Shown in pieces: positions 11,249-20,395 of a stretch of DNA of 64,000 nt. This DNA comes from Acidobacteriaceae bacterium (lineage in GTDB: Bacteria; Acidobacteriota; Terriglobia; Terriglobales; Acidobacteriaceae), in contig DASZBM010000002.1 in NCBI GenBank assembly GCA_035944135.1, positions 496,001 through 560,000 on the forward strand, given 5' to 3'. The translations under genes were made by a program, and so were the position numbers. The notes under the pieces are model-generated. The model was given only the letters and a program-made list of their open reading frames with translations, searched no databases and was not told the DNA's origin. The first letter of the stretch is position 1. Every line of letters begins with the position of its first letter.

Positions 11249-12649
11249 ATGAGTGAAGCGGCGATTGCCTATGCGCAGAACAATGGAGAGCGGTTTGTCG
11301 AAGAGTTGAAGGAGCTGTTGCGGATTCCGTCGGTTTCGACGGCGCCCGAGCATGCGGGCGATGTGCGCAGGGCGGCGGAGTTCGCCGCGGAAAAGCTGCG
11401 CGCGGCCGGCATGGAGAATGTCCGGTTGATCGAGACGACAAGCGAGAAGCATAAGAATGGGCACCCGCTGGTGTATGCGGATTGGCTGCTTGCAGGCTCA
11501 GAGAAGCCGACCGTCCTTTGCTATGCGCATTACGATGTGCAACCGCCCGATCCGCTGGATGAGTGGAAGTCGCCGCCGTTTGAGCCGGCGGAGCGCAACG
11601 GCAACATCTACGCGCGTGGTGCGGTTGATGACAAAGGCCAGTTGATGATTCATCTGAAGGCGATCGAGTCGCTGATGAAGACGGATGGCAAGCTGCCGGT
11701 AAATGTGCGCGTCATCCTCGAGGGCGAGGAGGAGGTTGGCGGGGAGGGAATTGCGACCTATGTGCGCGAGCACGGCGACACTCTGAAGGCTGATGCCGCG
11801 CTGGTGAGCGACTCGGAGATGTTTGCGCCGGAGCTGCCGACGCTGTGTGTGGGGTTGCGCGGGATGATCTACACGGAGATTGAGGCGCGTGGGGCGGCGC
11901 AGGATTTGCACTCCGGCATGTATGGCGGGGCGGCGCCGAATCCGTTTGTGGCGCTGGCACAGATCATCGCGCGGATGAAACGCGAGGATGGGCATATTGC
12001 CATTCCGGGTTTTTACGACGGTATCGAGGAGCCGACGAAAGACGAGCTGGAATCATGGCGTGCGCTGCCGTTTGATGAGGACGAATACCTGAAGCATGAG
12101 GTGGGGTCTACCGAGCTGACAGGCGAAGAGATGTTCTCGGTGCTGGAGCGCACGTGGTCGCGGCCGACGATGGATGTGCACGGGATGCCGGGTGGGTTTA
12201 CCGGCGCGGGAGCCAAGACGGTCATCCCCGCCAAGGCGGTGGCGAAGGTAAGTTTTCGGCTGGTGCCCGGAATGAAGCCGATGGACATCTTCGAGAAGTA
12301 CAAGGCCTTCGTGCAGGAGATCTGCCCGAATGGCATCACGGTTGATGTGCGGATGATCCACTTCGGCGATCCGATTGTGATGAGCTCCGACAATCCGTAC
12401 ATCCGCGCGGCGAAGCAGGCGATGGCGGAGGTCTTCCATAAGGACACGGTGTTTATTCGCAGCGGCGGGTCGATTCCGATCGTCGGCGACTTTGTGCGCG
12501 AGTTGGGGATTCCGACCGTGTTGATGGGCTTCGGGCTGCCGGACGACAATCTGCACGCGCCGAACGAGAAGTTCAATCTCTCGAACTTCCACCGCGGAAT
12601 CGAATCCGTGATCCGCTTCTTCGACATTGTGGGCGAGCAAGGCCGGTGA
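11249..12649 (+). CDS. M20-family metallo-dipeptidase
   Basis: A 466-residue zinc peptidase of the M20A/PepV-CNDP-like group. Metal and catalytic segments are in order: AHYDVQPPDP (His and Asp), EGEEEVGGEGI (catalytic Glu and ligand Glu), SDSEMF (Asp) and a C-terminal LPDDNLHAPNE with the last His. The lid domain sits between about residues 200 and 330. It should hydrolyse dipeptides or small amide substrates in the cytoplasm, since there is no signal peptide. The ATG at 11249 is preferred to a GTG 12 bases upstream because the AAGGAG site at 11232 overlaps that GTG. Its stop overlaps the mobA start. Confidence 0.9.
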   Translation: MSEAAIAYAQNNGERFVEELKELLRIPSVSTAPEHAGDVRRAAEFAAEKLRAAGMENVRLIETTSEKHKNGHPLVYADWLLAGSEKPTVLCYAHYDVQPPDPLDEWKSPPFEPAERNGNIYARGAVDDKGQLMIHLKAIESLMKTDGKLPVNVRVILEGEEEVGGEGIATYVREHGDTLKADAALVSDSEMFAPELPTLCVGLRGMIYTEIEARGAAQDLHSGMYGGAAPNPFVALAQIIARMKREDGHIAIPGFYDGIEEPTKDELESWRALPFDEDEYLKHEVGSTELTGEEMFSVLERTWSRPTMDVHGMPGGFTGAGAKTVIPAKAVAKVSFRLVPGMKPMDIFEKYKAFVQEICPNGITVDVRMIHFGDPIVMSSDNPYIRAAKQAMAEVFHKDTVFIRSGGSIPIVGDFVRELGIPTVLMGFGLPDDNLHAPNEKFNLSNFHRGIESVIRFFDIVGEQGR

Positions 12650-13281
12650 GCGACGCAAAACTGCCGGTGCACGGCTTCGTACTCGCGGGCGGGAAGAGCA
12701 CGCGCATGGGTCGCGATAAGGCTCTGCTCGAGATCGGCGAGCGGCCAATGGCTGAGATCGCCATTCGGAAGCTGGAGAGCTTCTGTGCGGAGGTGTCGAT
12801 TGCCGGGAATCGCGACGACCTTGGTGCGTTTGGAGCGATCGTGCCGGAAGAGCGGGTAGGTGCGGGGCCGGCAGCGGGGATTGAGGCTGGGCTCCGTGCA
12901 GCGCGACAGCCCTGGGCGTTATTTGTACCCGTGGACGTGCCGCTGGTTCCAGCGGATTTGCTGCGCATGTGGGCGGCGCAGGTGCTTCGCGAGCCGCGGG
13001 TGGTGGTCGGTCACCTGTACGTCTTTGGGGATCAGCCGGCATTTTGCATGATTCGGAGCGGATGCGGGCAGGCGTTCACGGCCGCGCTGGAAACCGGCGA
13101 ACGCAAGCTGGCGAGGCTGTTTGATCGCCTGGTTCAGAGCGGCGGGGTTCACCGCGTCTACAGCGTGCGTGAGCTTTATGGCGCCGGCTATCCGGGCGAT
13201 GAGGTTCTGCGCAGGATGTTCATGAATGTGAATACGCCGGAAGAGCTTGCAATCGCGCAGCATTGCACAGTCGAGTCATAG
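12646..13281 (+). CDS. mobA: Molybdenum cofactor guanylyltransferase MobA
   Basis: A 211-residue nucleotidyltransferase that attaches GMP to molybdopterin to give the MGD cofactor. The N-terminal GTP-binding signature is FVLAGGKSTRMGRDKALLE, followed by PVDVPLVPADLL with the metal-binding Asp. The GTG start overlaps the dipeptidase stop by 4 bases, so translation is probably coupled. No other moa/moe gene is in the window. The MsrP-like protein at 35120 belongs to a family that uses Mo-molybdopterin without the GMP, so it would not strictly need MobA. Confidence 0.88.
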   Translation: MSDAKLPVHGFVLAGGKSTRMGRDKALLEIGERPMAEIAIRKLESFCAEVSIAGNRDDLGAFGAIVPEERVGAGPAAGIEAGLRAARQPWALFVPVDVPLVPADLLRMWAAQVLREPRVVVGHLYVFGDQPAFCMIRSGCGQAFTAALETGERKLARLFDRLVQSGGVHRVYSVRELYGAGYPGDEVLRRMFMNVNTPEELAIAQHCTVES

Positions 13282-13343
13282 CGACTCCAGATACCGTTCG
13301 CGAGGGCTCGGAATGAAATACTGGCACAGGAGAGCTGCCAACT

Positions 13344-14336
13344 ATGGCGCACGTACCCGATCCCGGCAAATCAAAACTCGATCTTGAGCCTGGGGAGTCG
13401 CTGACCGCTGACGTTTCGCCGGAAGCCGCGCCGGTTGTCGAGGAGTTCATGGCCGGGGCCGCGGAGGCCAACGCGGAGGAGGTCGCTTCCGCCGAGCAGG
13501 ACATGGCTTTCAGCGCCACGGCGGGGTTGCCGGCAGCAGAGTTCGCGGGCACTGTCACCGGGCCATACATAGCATTTGAGGGCGTCTGTAAGTCGTTTGG
13601 CGAGTTTGTTGTACTGAAGGACGTCAGCTTCTATGTAAATCCTGGGGAGACGCTGTGCATTCTCGGTAGAAGCGGTGTGGGGAAGTCGGTCTCATTGCAG
13701 ATTCTGATGGGATTTCTGAAGGCCGACCGAGGCACGGTGCTGGTTGCCGGTCAGGACATCAGCGGATTCACCGAGCGGCAGATGCAGGAGGTGCGCCGGA
13801 AGGTCACGATGGTCTTTCAGAGCGGGGCGCTGTTTGACTCGATCACGGTGGGCGAGAACGTGGCTTTTCCTTTGCGCGAGCGCGAGCACATGGAGGAGGA
13901 CCAGATCCAGAAGCTCGTAACCGGTCTGCTGGATATGGTGGGAGTGACCGGGATGGAGAACCTTCTGCCCAGTGACTTATCCACCGGAATGAAGCGCTCG
14001 GTGGCGATTGCGCGGGCGTTGGCAGCCCAGCCCTCGGCGATTCTTTACGACGAGCCGACCACGATGGTCGACCCCCTGATGGCGCACCTGCTCGGCGAAC
14101 TCATCCAACTGCTCAAAACGCAGTTGCATCTCACAAGCATTGTCGTAACTCATGACACGCGGTTCGCCGAAAAACTAGCGGATCGGGTTGTCTTTCTCCA
14201 CGAGGGCAGGGCACGCTTTTTCGGAACGATGGAACAGATGAAAAACAGCGATGACCCCGTCCTTCAGGAGTTCCTTTCCCTGGATGAATTGGTGCTGCCG
14301 GGAGGTGGTCGTGGAGGTAACTCTCCAGACCGGTGA
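13344..14336 (+). CDS. Mla/Ttg2A-like ABC transporter ATP-binding protein with N-terminal extension
   Basis: A 330-residue ATPase. Residues 1-73 are an acidic, disordered-looking extension not usual in the family; the ABC domain begins at IAFEGVCKSFG. Walker A is GRSGVGKS (108-115), the Q-loop FQSGALFDS (158-166), the signature LSTGM (212-216) and Walker B ILYDEP (233-238). FQSGALFDS and YDEPTT are typical of MlaF-type importers that move phospholipid between membranes. The signature has Thr where the third residue is normally Gly. No permease or MCE-domain gene is adjacent, so its partners must be encoded elsewhere. Confidence 0.85.
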   Translation: MAHVPDPGKSKLDLEPGESLTADVSPEAAPVVEEFMAGAAEANAEEVASAEQDMAFSATAGLPAAEFAGTVTGPYIAFEGVCKSFGEFVVLKDVSFYVNPGETLCILGRSGVGKSVSLQILMGFLKADRGTVLVAGQDISGFTERQMQEVRRKVTMVFQSGALFDSITVGENVAFPLREREHMEEDQIQKLVTGLLDMVGVTGMENLLPSDLSTGMKRSVAIARALAAQPSAILYDEPTTMVDPLMAHLLGELIQLLKTQLHLTSIVVTHDTRFAEKLADRVVFLHEGRARFFGTMEQMKNSDDPVLQEFLSLDELVLPGGGRGGNSPDR

Positions 14337-14524
14337 GAACTGTCCTTATGCCCCTGAAGGGTAACTGTAAAAACACCAATTGTTGCAAAACTTTACGGTA
14401 TGGATCGTGTTAGCGTGAAAGTAACGTATCAGTTCGAAACTTGCTAAAGCGATATGGACCCGCGGGGGTCTGCGGCTCTTGATGAGAAGGCATTAACGGA
14501 TCGCTGAGAAGGTTTTTGGTTCCG

Positions 14525-16033
14525 ATGGCAACACCGGATTACATAGAACAAGTCGTTATCTCGCGGCGCTCTCAACGGCGATCCAGACCCATTGCCCGTG
14601 AGGGAACTTCCAGCGTCTCGAGGCCATCAGTCGTCAGCCTGGTGTGGGTGGTGCTGGATTGCCTCAGCGTGCTGATTGCCGGACTGATCGCGTTTCGCAT
14701 CCGGTTACCTCAAGCTACCACAGCAGAAGGGTCGTTGATTCAGCACATAGCCGGCCCTGCGCCTCAGGTGCTGTTCCTTTATCTGCTGCTGTTCTGTTTC
14801 TACATTGTAGTTTTCGCGCGGATCTACGGCCTCTACCGCTCGACAGATTCGCGCAGCGGCATGCACGAACAGCGGATGACGGTCCAGGCGACTCTGACCG
14901 CCGGCCTGCTGCTGTGCGGGACGCTTTATCTGCTTCGCGCCTACGCGGTCTCCCGGATCGTCATGATCGTCACGGTGCTGCTGACGATGCTGATGCTGAT
15001 GGTGCGCCGCGCCCTTTGGCGCAGGTTGCGCCAGAAGCGGTTTATCGAGGGCCTCGAGGTTCGCAATGTGCTGATTGTCGGGGATGGCCGCGTTGGGCAT
15101 GCGCTGCGCAATCATCTTGAGTCTCTGCCGCACATGGGTTTCCGCTTCAAGGGCTTCATCACCATGGACGGCCGTAGTGAAGGAGTCACCGGGTCACAGG
15201 TAGTCGGAAATATCCGCAACTGCGTGGCGCTTGCGCGGTCACTCTTTGTCGATGAGATTTACTTCTCCACTCCGGCCGACAAGCATACGGTGATCTCCGT
15301 GGTGGAGGACGCGCGCGCGCTGGGCATCGAGGTGCGTGTTGTGCCGGACCTCTACGACGGCCTGGCGTGGAACGCGCCGGTGGAGTACATCGGCCAGTTT
15401 CCGACAATTCCGCTCCATCGCCAGGACTTTCCACGCGATGCCTTCTTGCTGAAGCGCGTGATCGATATATTGCTGGCCTCCGCCGCGTTGGTAATCGCGG
15501 CGCCATTTATGGTGGTCATCGCGTTGCTCATCCGCTCGGACTCACCAGGACCTGTGCTGTACACGGCTGATCGGCTGGGCCGCAAAGGCCGCGTGTTCAA
15601 GTGCTATAAATTCCGCACTATGGTGAAAGACGCAGACCAGCGACGCGAGGATTTGCAGCACATGAATGAGCGCGATGGAGTGCTGTTCAAGATCAAGGAA
15701 GACCCACGCCTGACGCACGTTGGCCGCTGGCTCCGTAAGTACTCGCTGGATGAATTGCCGCAGTTCTGGAATGTGCTCAAGGGTGAAATGAGCATGGTTG
15801 GTCCTCGGCCACCGCTCGCCGCCGAGGTGGAGAAGTACGATCTCGCCCATCTCCGCCGCCTCGACGTGCTGCCCGGTATCACCGGGCTTTGGCAGGTCGA
15901 AGCGCGGCAGGATCCATCGTTCGACAGCTACATCTCGCTGGATACGGCGTATGTAGAGAACTGGAGCCTGATGCTCGACATGCGCATCCTCGCGCGCACG
16001 ATCGGAGTTGTCTTCGCTGGGACTGGCGCCTAG
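14525..16033 (+). CDS. Exopolysaccharide polyprenyl glycosylphosphotransferase
   Basis: A 502-residue membrane enzyme of the WbaP/WcaJ type that starts exopolysaccharide synthesis by moving a sugar-1-phosphate to undecaprenyl phosphate. Four N-terminal helices (about 45-160) lead to a CoA-binding-like domain (VLIVGDGRVGHAL), then a membrane re-entrant helix and the catalytic C-terminal domain. That domain has DRLGRKGRVFKCYKFRTM, KYSLDELPQFWNVLKG and MVGPRPPL. The ATG at 14525 is chosen over a TTG 9 bases upstream because GAGAAGG at 14506 is better spaced. No other glycan genes are adjacent. Confidence 0.93.
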   Translation: MATPDYIEQVVISRRSQRRSRPIAREGTSSVSRPSVVSLVWVVLDCLSVLIAGLIAFRIRLPQATTAEGSLIQHIAGPAPQVLFLYLLLFCFYIVVFARIYGLYRSTDSRSGMHEQRMTVQATLTAGLLLCGTLYLLRAYAVSRIVMIVTVLLTMLMLMVRRALWRRLRQKRFIEGLEVRNVLIVGDGRVGHALRNHLESLPHMGFRFKGFITMDGRSEGVTGSQVVGNIRNCVALARSLFVDEIYFSTPADKHTVISVVEDARALGIEVRVVPDLYDGLAWNAPVEYIGQFPTIPLHRQDFPRDAFLLKRVIDILLASAALVIAAPFMVVIALLIRSDSPGPVLYTADRLGRKGRVFKCYKFRTMVKDADQRREDLQHMNERDGVLFKIKEDPRLTHVGRWLRKYSLDELPQFWNVLKGEMSMVGPRPPLAAEVEKYDLAHLRRLDVLPGITGLWQVEARQDPSFDSYISLDTAYVENWSLMLDMRILARTIGVVFAGTGA

Positions 16034-16077
16034 GCGCACACCGGCCGACTTCGGGCTCAGCGCGATAAACTGGATGC

Positions 16078-17793
16078 GTGCGAATAGCTCTGGCTCAGAT
16101 CAACCCAACTGTGGGTGATTTTTCAGGAAATCTTCAGATCATCTCCAGGTTCTACGAACAGGCAGCTCGCGACGGCGCCGAGCTGGTCATCTTCCCGGAA
16201 CTCGCAACGGCTGGATACCCGCCGGCCGACCTGCTGGAAAAAGAGACGTTCGTCTGCAGCGCGGAGGAATCGCTGCACAAGCTGGCGCAATTGACGAGCG
16301 GAGAGAACCGGCCCGCGATCCTGGTGGGCTCGCCGATGCGGTGTCAGCAGGAGGGTGGGAAGCACGTTCGCAACGTGGCCGCGGTCCTGGAGTTTGGCGA
16401 GATTCGCTTTACGCAGACCAAGCGGCTGCTTCCGTTCTATGACGTCTTCGACGAGCAACGGTATTTCGAGCCGGCGACACGCCAGGGACTGACGAAGATC
16501 AAGGGCCACGCCGTCGCGATCACGGTTTGCGAGGACGCCTGGAACGACAAGATGTTCTGGCCGCAACGCTTCTATCCCAACGACCCGGTGGAAGAGTTGA
16601 TGAAGCAGTGGGCGGTGCTTCCGCAGCCGCTCAGCGGTCACCGGTTGATTCTGAACATTTCCGCTTCTCCGTATTGGCACGGCAAGCCGGCTGTGCGGCG
16701 CCGCATGATCCGCGCGCTCGCCGAGCGGCATGGAGCGACGGTCGTAATGGTCAATCAAGTCGGCGCGAATGACAGCCTTATCTTCGACGGCGATTCGTTT
16801 GCAATGAACCCGCGCGGCGAGGTGATCGCTCAGTGCAAAGAGTTCGAGGAAGACCTGGTCATCGTCGACACGCAGAATGCGCAGCCGGTGACGGTCTCGC
16901 ACAGAAATGAAGCTATCGCCGAAAACGCAAAGATGCCGGGCGGCGAAGCTGAGTGCGAGCGCACCTGGAAGGCGCTGGTACTGGGCACGCGCGACTATCT
17001 GCGCAAGTGCGGCTTCCGGCAGGCGCTGCTCGGCTTGAGCGGAGGCATTGACTCGGCGCTGGTTGCGGCAATCGCAGTGGAAGCGATAGGCGCAGAGAAC
17101 ATTCGCGGGATCGGCATGCCGAGCGAGTTCTCTTCGGAGGGCTCGGTGACAGACGCCGAGCGGCTCGCGAAGAACCTCGGGATTCGATTTGATGTCGTTC
17201 CGGTGCGCGCAATCTACGAGCAGTTCTCGCGCGCCCTGGAGCCATTCTTCAAGGGGACGCCGTTCGGACTCGCAGAGGAGAATCTGCAGCCGAGAATTCG
17301 TGGCAGCCTCCTCATGGCGATTTCAAATAAGCAGGGCGGCCTGGTGCTGACGACGGGCAACAAGAGCGAGATGGCAACCGGCTACTGCACGCTCTATGGT
17401 GATATGGTCGGCGCATTGGCGGTGATTGGCGACCTTTATAAGACCGAGGTTTACGCTCTCAGCCGCTATGCGAACCGCGAACGTGAGATCATCCCGCAGG
17501 AGACCATCGACAAGGAGCCTTCGGCGGAGTTGCGGCCCGGACAGAAGGACACGGACTCGTTGCCACCCTACGAGATCCTTGACCCCATTCTGCGCGCGTA
17601 TGTGGAGGACTACCGTTCGGCCGACGAGATTGCAAAGATGCGGAACGTCTCACCGGATTTGGTACGCCGCATTATCCGGCTCGTAGAACTTGCAGAGTAC
17701 AAGCGGCAACAAGCCGCCCCGGTGCTGAAGGTTTCCAAGAAGGCATTCGGCATGGGCAGGCGCTTTCCCATCGCGGCGAGGCGTGACGTTTAA
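16078..17793 (+). CDS. nadE: Glutamine-dependent NAD+ synthetase
   Basis: A 571-residue two-domain enzyme that amidates nicotinate adenine dinucleotide to NAD+. The N-terminal nitrilase-like glutaminase domain has the Glu41-Lys115-Cys151 triad in FPELATAGYP, TQTKRLLP and TVCEDAW. The C-terminal synthetase domain has the PP-loop SGGIDS at 321-326 and TTGNKSEMATGYCTLYGD. The length fits the fused form. The start is GTG. The exported thioredoxin-fold gene follows closely and may share the transcript. Confidence 0.96.
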   Translation: MRIALAQINPTVGDFSGNLQIISRFYEQAARDGAELVIFPELATAGYPPADLLEKETFVCSAEESLHKLAQLTSGENRPAILVGSPMRCQQEGGKHVRNVAAVLEFGEIRFTQTKRLLPFYDVFDEQRYFEPATRQGLTKIKGHAVAITVCEDAWNDKMFWPQRFYPNDPVEELMKQWAVLPQPLSGHRLILNISASPYWHGKPAVRRRMIRALAERHGATVVMVNQVGANDSLIFDGDSFAMNPRGEVIAQCKEFEEDLVIVDTQNAQPVTVSHRNEAIAENAKMPGGEAECERTWKALVLGTRDYLRKCGFRQALLGLSGGIDSALVAAIAVEAIGAENIRGIGMPSEFSSEGSVTDAERLAKNLGIRFDVVPVRAIYEQFSRALEPFFKGTPFGLAEENLQPRIRGSLLMAISNKQGGLVLTTGNKSEMATGYCTLYGDMVGALAVIGDLYKTEVYALSRYANREREIIPQETIDKEPSAELRPGQKDTDSLPPYEILDPILRAYVEDYRSADEIAKMRNVSPDLVRRIIRLVELAEYKRQQAAPVLKVSKKAFGMGRRFPIAARRDV

Positions 17794-17837
17794 CCAGGCA
17801 GCGCCACGCGTTGCAGCATCATGAAGGAGATTCTCTT

Positions 17838-18857
17838 TTGGCATACGTGAAACAAGTAATCATCGGGATGGCGTGCGCTCTGGCAATGAGCGGCGCCACA
17901 ATGCTTGCACAGAACGTCCCGGCTTCGAACACGCCGGTTGCAGCTCCGGCCACACCCGCGCCGCAGGCGTCCGCAGAGGCCCCGAATCCGTTCCCTCCAG
18001 CGAACCCAAAGAACTTCAGTGCGGATTCGCCCAGCCTGGACGAGGTGAACGGCTTTTTGAAGGCGCTATGGGGCTATGACACAAACAGGATCTGGCAGGT
18101 GGAAGGCATCGTGAAGACGACCGCGCCGGGTGTGGCCAAGGTCGTTGTTCTCGTGGGCGACAAGCGCGCCCCCGGGAAGACATCGCCTCTCATCTTTTTC
18201 ACAACTCCCGATGGCAAACACGCGATCGCCGAAAACGTCATGGACTTCGGCATTAAACCCTTTGCTGCGGCTCGCAAGACCCTGCAGGAGCGCGCCGACG
18301 GGGCCGCCAGGGGCGCCAAGAGCAACGAGTTGCTGTTTGTAGAGTTCGCCGATCTGCAGTGCGATCGCTGCAAAGACGCGCAGGATAAGATGGACAGCCT
18401 CCAGCAGGACTTTCCGCAAGCGCGCATCGTCTTCGAAGATGCTCCCGCAATGAATCATCCGTACGCGGAACGCGCCGCGCTGGATGGAGTTTGCGTCCGC
18501 AAGGCCAAGGGGGACGCCGCATTCTTCAGTTTCGCCCAGGCGGTTTACTCGAAACAGGCCGGCCTGACACCCGCGAGTGCTGACGCGACCCTGAAGACTG
18601 CAATCTCTGCGGCCGGCGCGGACCCGGCCGCCGTCACAGCGTGCGCTGCGCTGCCTGAAACGAAAGCGACCGTGGATGCGACGGTCAAACTGGCGCAGGA
18701 CCTCGGTGCAACACAGCTTCCGGTGATCGCCGTGAACGGCCACTTCATCTCGCTCGACTCAGTTCCGTACGAGACGCTCAAAGAGATGATCGCCTTCCAG
18801 GCAGGTCAGGATGGAATCACCGTGCATCTGCAGCCCACGCTGTCGACGCTCAAGTAA
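17838..18857 (+). CDS. Exported DsbA/thioredoxin-fold protein
   Basis: A 339-residue periplasmic protein. A signal peptide (to about residue 25) is followed by an Ala/Pro-rich linker, then an unassigned domain (about 55-150) and a DsbA-like thioredoxin domain. That domain contains a CxxC motif, C175-D-R-C178, in FADLQCDRCKDAQ, and the later cis-Pro segment ATQLPVIAVNGH. It probably handles disulfides in envelope proteins. The start is the TTG at 17838, which has AAGGAGA seven bases upstream; an in-frame TTG 27 bases earlier would spoil the signal peptide. Confidence 0.82.
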   Translation: MAYVKQVIIGMACALAMSGATMLAQNVPASNTPVAAPATPAPQASAEAPNPFPPANPKNFSADSPSLDEVNGFLKALWGYDTNRIWQVEGIVKTTAPGVAKVVVLVGDKRAPGKTSPLIFFTTPDGKHAIAENVMDFGIKPFAAARKTLQERADGAARGAKSNELLFVEFADLQCDRCKDAQDKMDSLQQDFPQARIVFEDAPAMNHPYAERAALDGVCVRKAKGDAAFFSFAQAVYSKQAGLTPASADATLKTAISAAGADPAAVTACAALPETKATVDATVKLAQDLGATQLPVIAVNGHFISLDSVPYETLKEMIAFQAGQDGITVHLQPTLSTLK

Positions 18858-18874
18858 TCTCCGGAGCAAAGAGA

Positions 18875-18902
18875 AGCGAGGAGGCCATTCTGCCTCCTCG
18901 CT
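18875..18902. terminator. Bidirectional terminator hairpin
   Basis: A perfect 11-bp stem, AGCGAGGAGGC with GCCTCCTCGCT, and a 6-base loop lie between two convergent genes. The T-run is weak on both sides, so it is a likely shared terminator rather than a certain one. Confidence 0.7.
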
Positions 18903-18930
18903 CTACTTTCAGGCCTGCAAGTTAGGGCTC

Positions 18931-19659
18931 TTACTGCTGCGGTGGTCCGGTCGGGCCGCTGCCGGTGCCAGTGCCGGTACCGGTTCCAGTGCCCGTCCCG
19001 GTGCCGGTTCCTGTTCCTGTTCCAGTCCCGGTCCCAGTTCCCGTACCAGTGCCAGTTCCAGTTCCGGTTCCTGTTCCAGTCCCAGTGCCTGTTCCAGTAC
19101 CAGTCCCAGTGCCTGTTCCAGTACCAGTGCCGGTGCCAGTGCCGTTTCCATCGCCTCCGCCGCAGATGAATCCACCAGGCAGGAAGCCGACGGTTGTCAG
19201 ATCGAAGTAGGCGCCGTCAGGGATGCCTTTCTTGTTGTCCGCGGTGAAGGTGAACTGCGCCGTGACCCAGCCGAACAGATTGTTCGTCAGCCCCGAGGAA
19301 GTTTCCGCGATGGCGCAGTTCTTGAGATTGCTCCGCAGCGTGGGGTCGATGTTGCACTCCATGCCGAAAGCGAAGAGCTGAATGGTGGAATACGTGAACT
19401 GCAGGTTCGTGACCGTCTGTCCTGTGTCGTTGACGATTACGACCTCGCTGGGCAGAATCGGGAACACCGGAATCTGAATCGTGCCGTTTTCAATTTCCGT
19501 CAAGCTATACGCTTGGGTTCCATTGCAAAAGACAAACCCACGGCCGCATTCGTTGTTCTTGTCCTGCGAGATCGTGAGAATGGCGGCGTGCGATGGTACG
19601 GAACTCAGAAGCGCGGCAGAGCCAACGATCGCGAGCGACAACTTACCAATGAAATGCAT
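18931..19659 (-). CDS. Exported protein with Gly-Thr dipeptide-repeat tail
   Basis: A 242-residue exported protein. A signal peptide (cleavage after SHA, about residue 26) leads to a domain of about 140 residues with three or four cysteines and beta-rich character, not recognised as a known family. The C-terminus is about 30 consecutive Gly-Thr dipeptides ending GSGPTGPPQQ. GAGGAGG precedes the ATG at 19659, which is chosen over an upstream in-frame ATG. The repeat could be a flexible stalk or glycosylation tract. The gene converges on the thioredoxin-fold gene across a shared terminator. Confidence 0.72.
   Translation of the reverse strand: MHFIGKLSLAIVGSAALLSSVPSHAAILTISQDKNNECGRGFVFCNGTQAYSLTEIENGTIQIPVFPILPSEVVIVNDTGQTVTNLQFTYSTIQLFAFGMECNIDPTLRSNLKNCAIAETSSGLTNNLFGWVTAQFTFTADNKKGIPDGAYFDLTTVGFLPGGFICGGGDGNGTGTGTGTGTGTGTGTGTGTGTGTGTGTGTGTGTGTGTGTGTGTGTGTGTGTGTGTGTGTGSGPTGPPQQ
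18959..19145. repeat. Gly-Thr coding minisatellite
   Basis: About 30 copies of a 6-bp unit (GGN ACN on the minus strand) encode the tail of the exported protein. All four Gly codons and all four Thr codons are used, so the repeat is not a simple identical array. It is consistent with an old tract held at protein level or repeatedly reshuffled. Confidence 0.9.
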
Positions 19660-20111
19660 CCGAAAAACCTCCTCATTGCCCAGGGGGGGTGGCAATGACC
19701 AAATGCTAACGGGTGTCGCTGTGGGACAGGCATCACGCGAGTAACGGGTGATTCAGTACACAAGGATGTCTACTTCTGCGACACAGCGCACATTTTTGCA
19801 ACCTAGGTGTCACTTATAAAAACAGTGGGTTGCAGGCACCCTCGTCCATGGGTTGCAGACACGCTCAGCTAACAGTTGCAGTGAGGCTCGGCAAGGGCGC
19901 CAACCGAACTCGGAGGTAGTGCGATGGCTTGTAACAAGCATCAGCGCAAACAGGGATGTTTCCCATATCCGAAGGCTTGTGCGCCGATGCACAATGTTCG
20001 AGCTAGCTTCACTCATGCGGCCTCTGCCCCAAGAACGGGTATCGCCGCGGATGTTTTAGTCAGCTGCGAAACAGAATCGCGATCAGAAGGGATGTAACGT
20101 GAAGAAGGAAT
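19660..20111. other. Intergenic stretch without a supported gene
   Basis: About 450 bases between the Gly-Thr repeat gene and the tRNA genes. Short open frames exist on both strands, but they lack ribosome sites, recognisable domains and the codon bias of neighbours. It must hold the promoter of the repeat-protein gene. I see no strong hairpin, RNA gene or transposon remnant in it. Confidence 0.5.
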
Positions 20112-20186
20112 TGGAGGCGCGGGTCGGGATCGAACCGACGCATAAAGGTTTTGCAGACCTCTCCCTTACCGCTTGGGTACCGCGCC
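20112..20186 (-). tRNA. tRNA-Cys (GCA)
   Basis: The minus strand folds as a cloverleaf: acceptor GGCGCGG paired with CCGCGCC, anticodon loop CTGCAAA with anticodon GCA, T-arm with GGTTCGATCCC, discriminator T and an encoded CCA. It lies 81 bases from tRNA-Gly on the same strand and is probably cotranscribed. Confidence 0.95.
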
Positions 20187-20267
20187 TCATTGCCCCACAC
20201 ACGCTCAGCCTCGCGATGCAGGACACACAGATTGACTTGTGGAGTGTATCGCAGAGGAAGGTGTTTT

Positions 20268-20342
20268 TGGAGCGGGAGACCGGGGTCGAACCGGCGACAT
20301 CTTCCTTGGCAAGGAAGCACTCTACCACTGAGCTACTCCCGC
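20268..20342 (-). tRNA. tRNA-Gly (GCC)
   Basis: Minus-strand cloverleaf with acceptor GCGGGAG paired with CTCCCGC, D-arm AGCTCAGTGGTAGAGT, anticodon loop TTGCCAA with anticodon GCC, T-arm GGTTCGACCCC and an encoded CCA. No integrase or duplicated 3' end is seen nearby. Confidence 0.96.
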
Positions 20343-20395
20343 CCTGCCAGTACCAAGTATAGCCAGAATACGAACCGCTTGCAACGCACTTTGCG

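Noticed and set aside
18965-19210. A plus-strand frame encoding a Pro-Val repeat
   Set aside because: It is the complement of the Gly-Thr repeat. The minus strand has the signal peptide, ribosome site and folded domain.
19810-20059. Short open frames on both strands before the tRNA genes
   Set aside because: They overlap each other, lack ribosome sites, and their composition is not protein-like.
20112-20342. tRNA genes as attachment site of an integrated element
   Set aside because: No integrase, no duplicated tRNA 3' end and no change in gene style are seen on either side.
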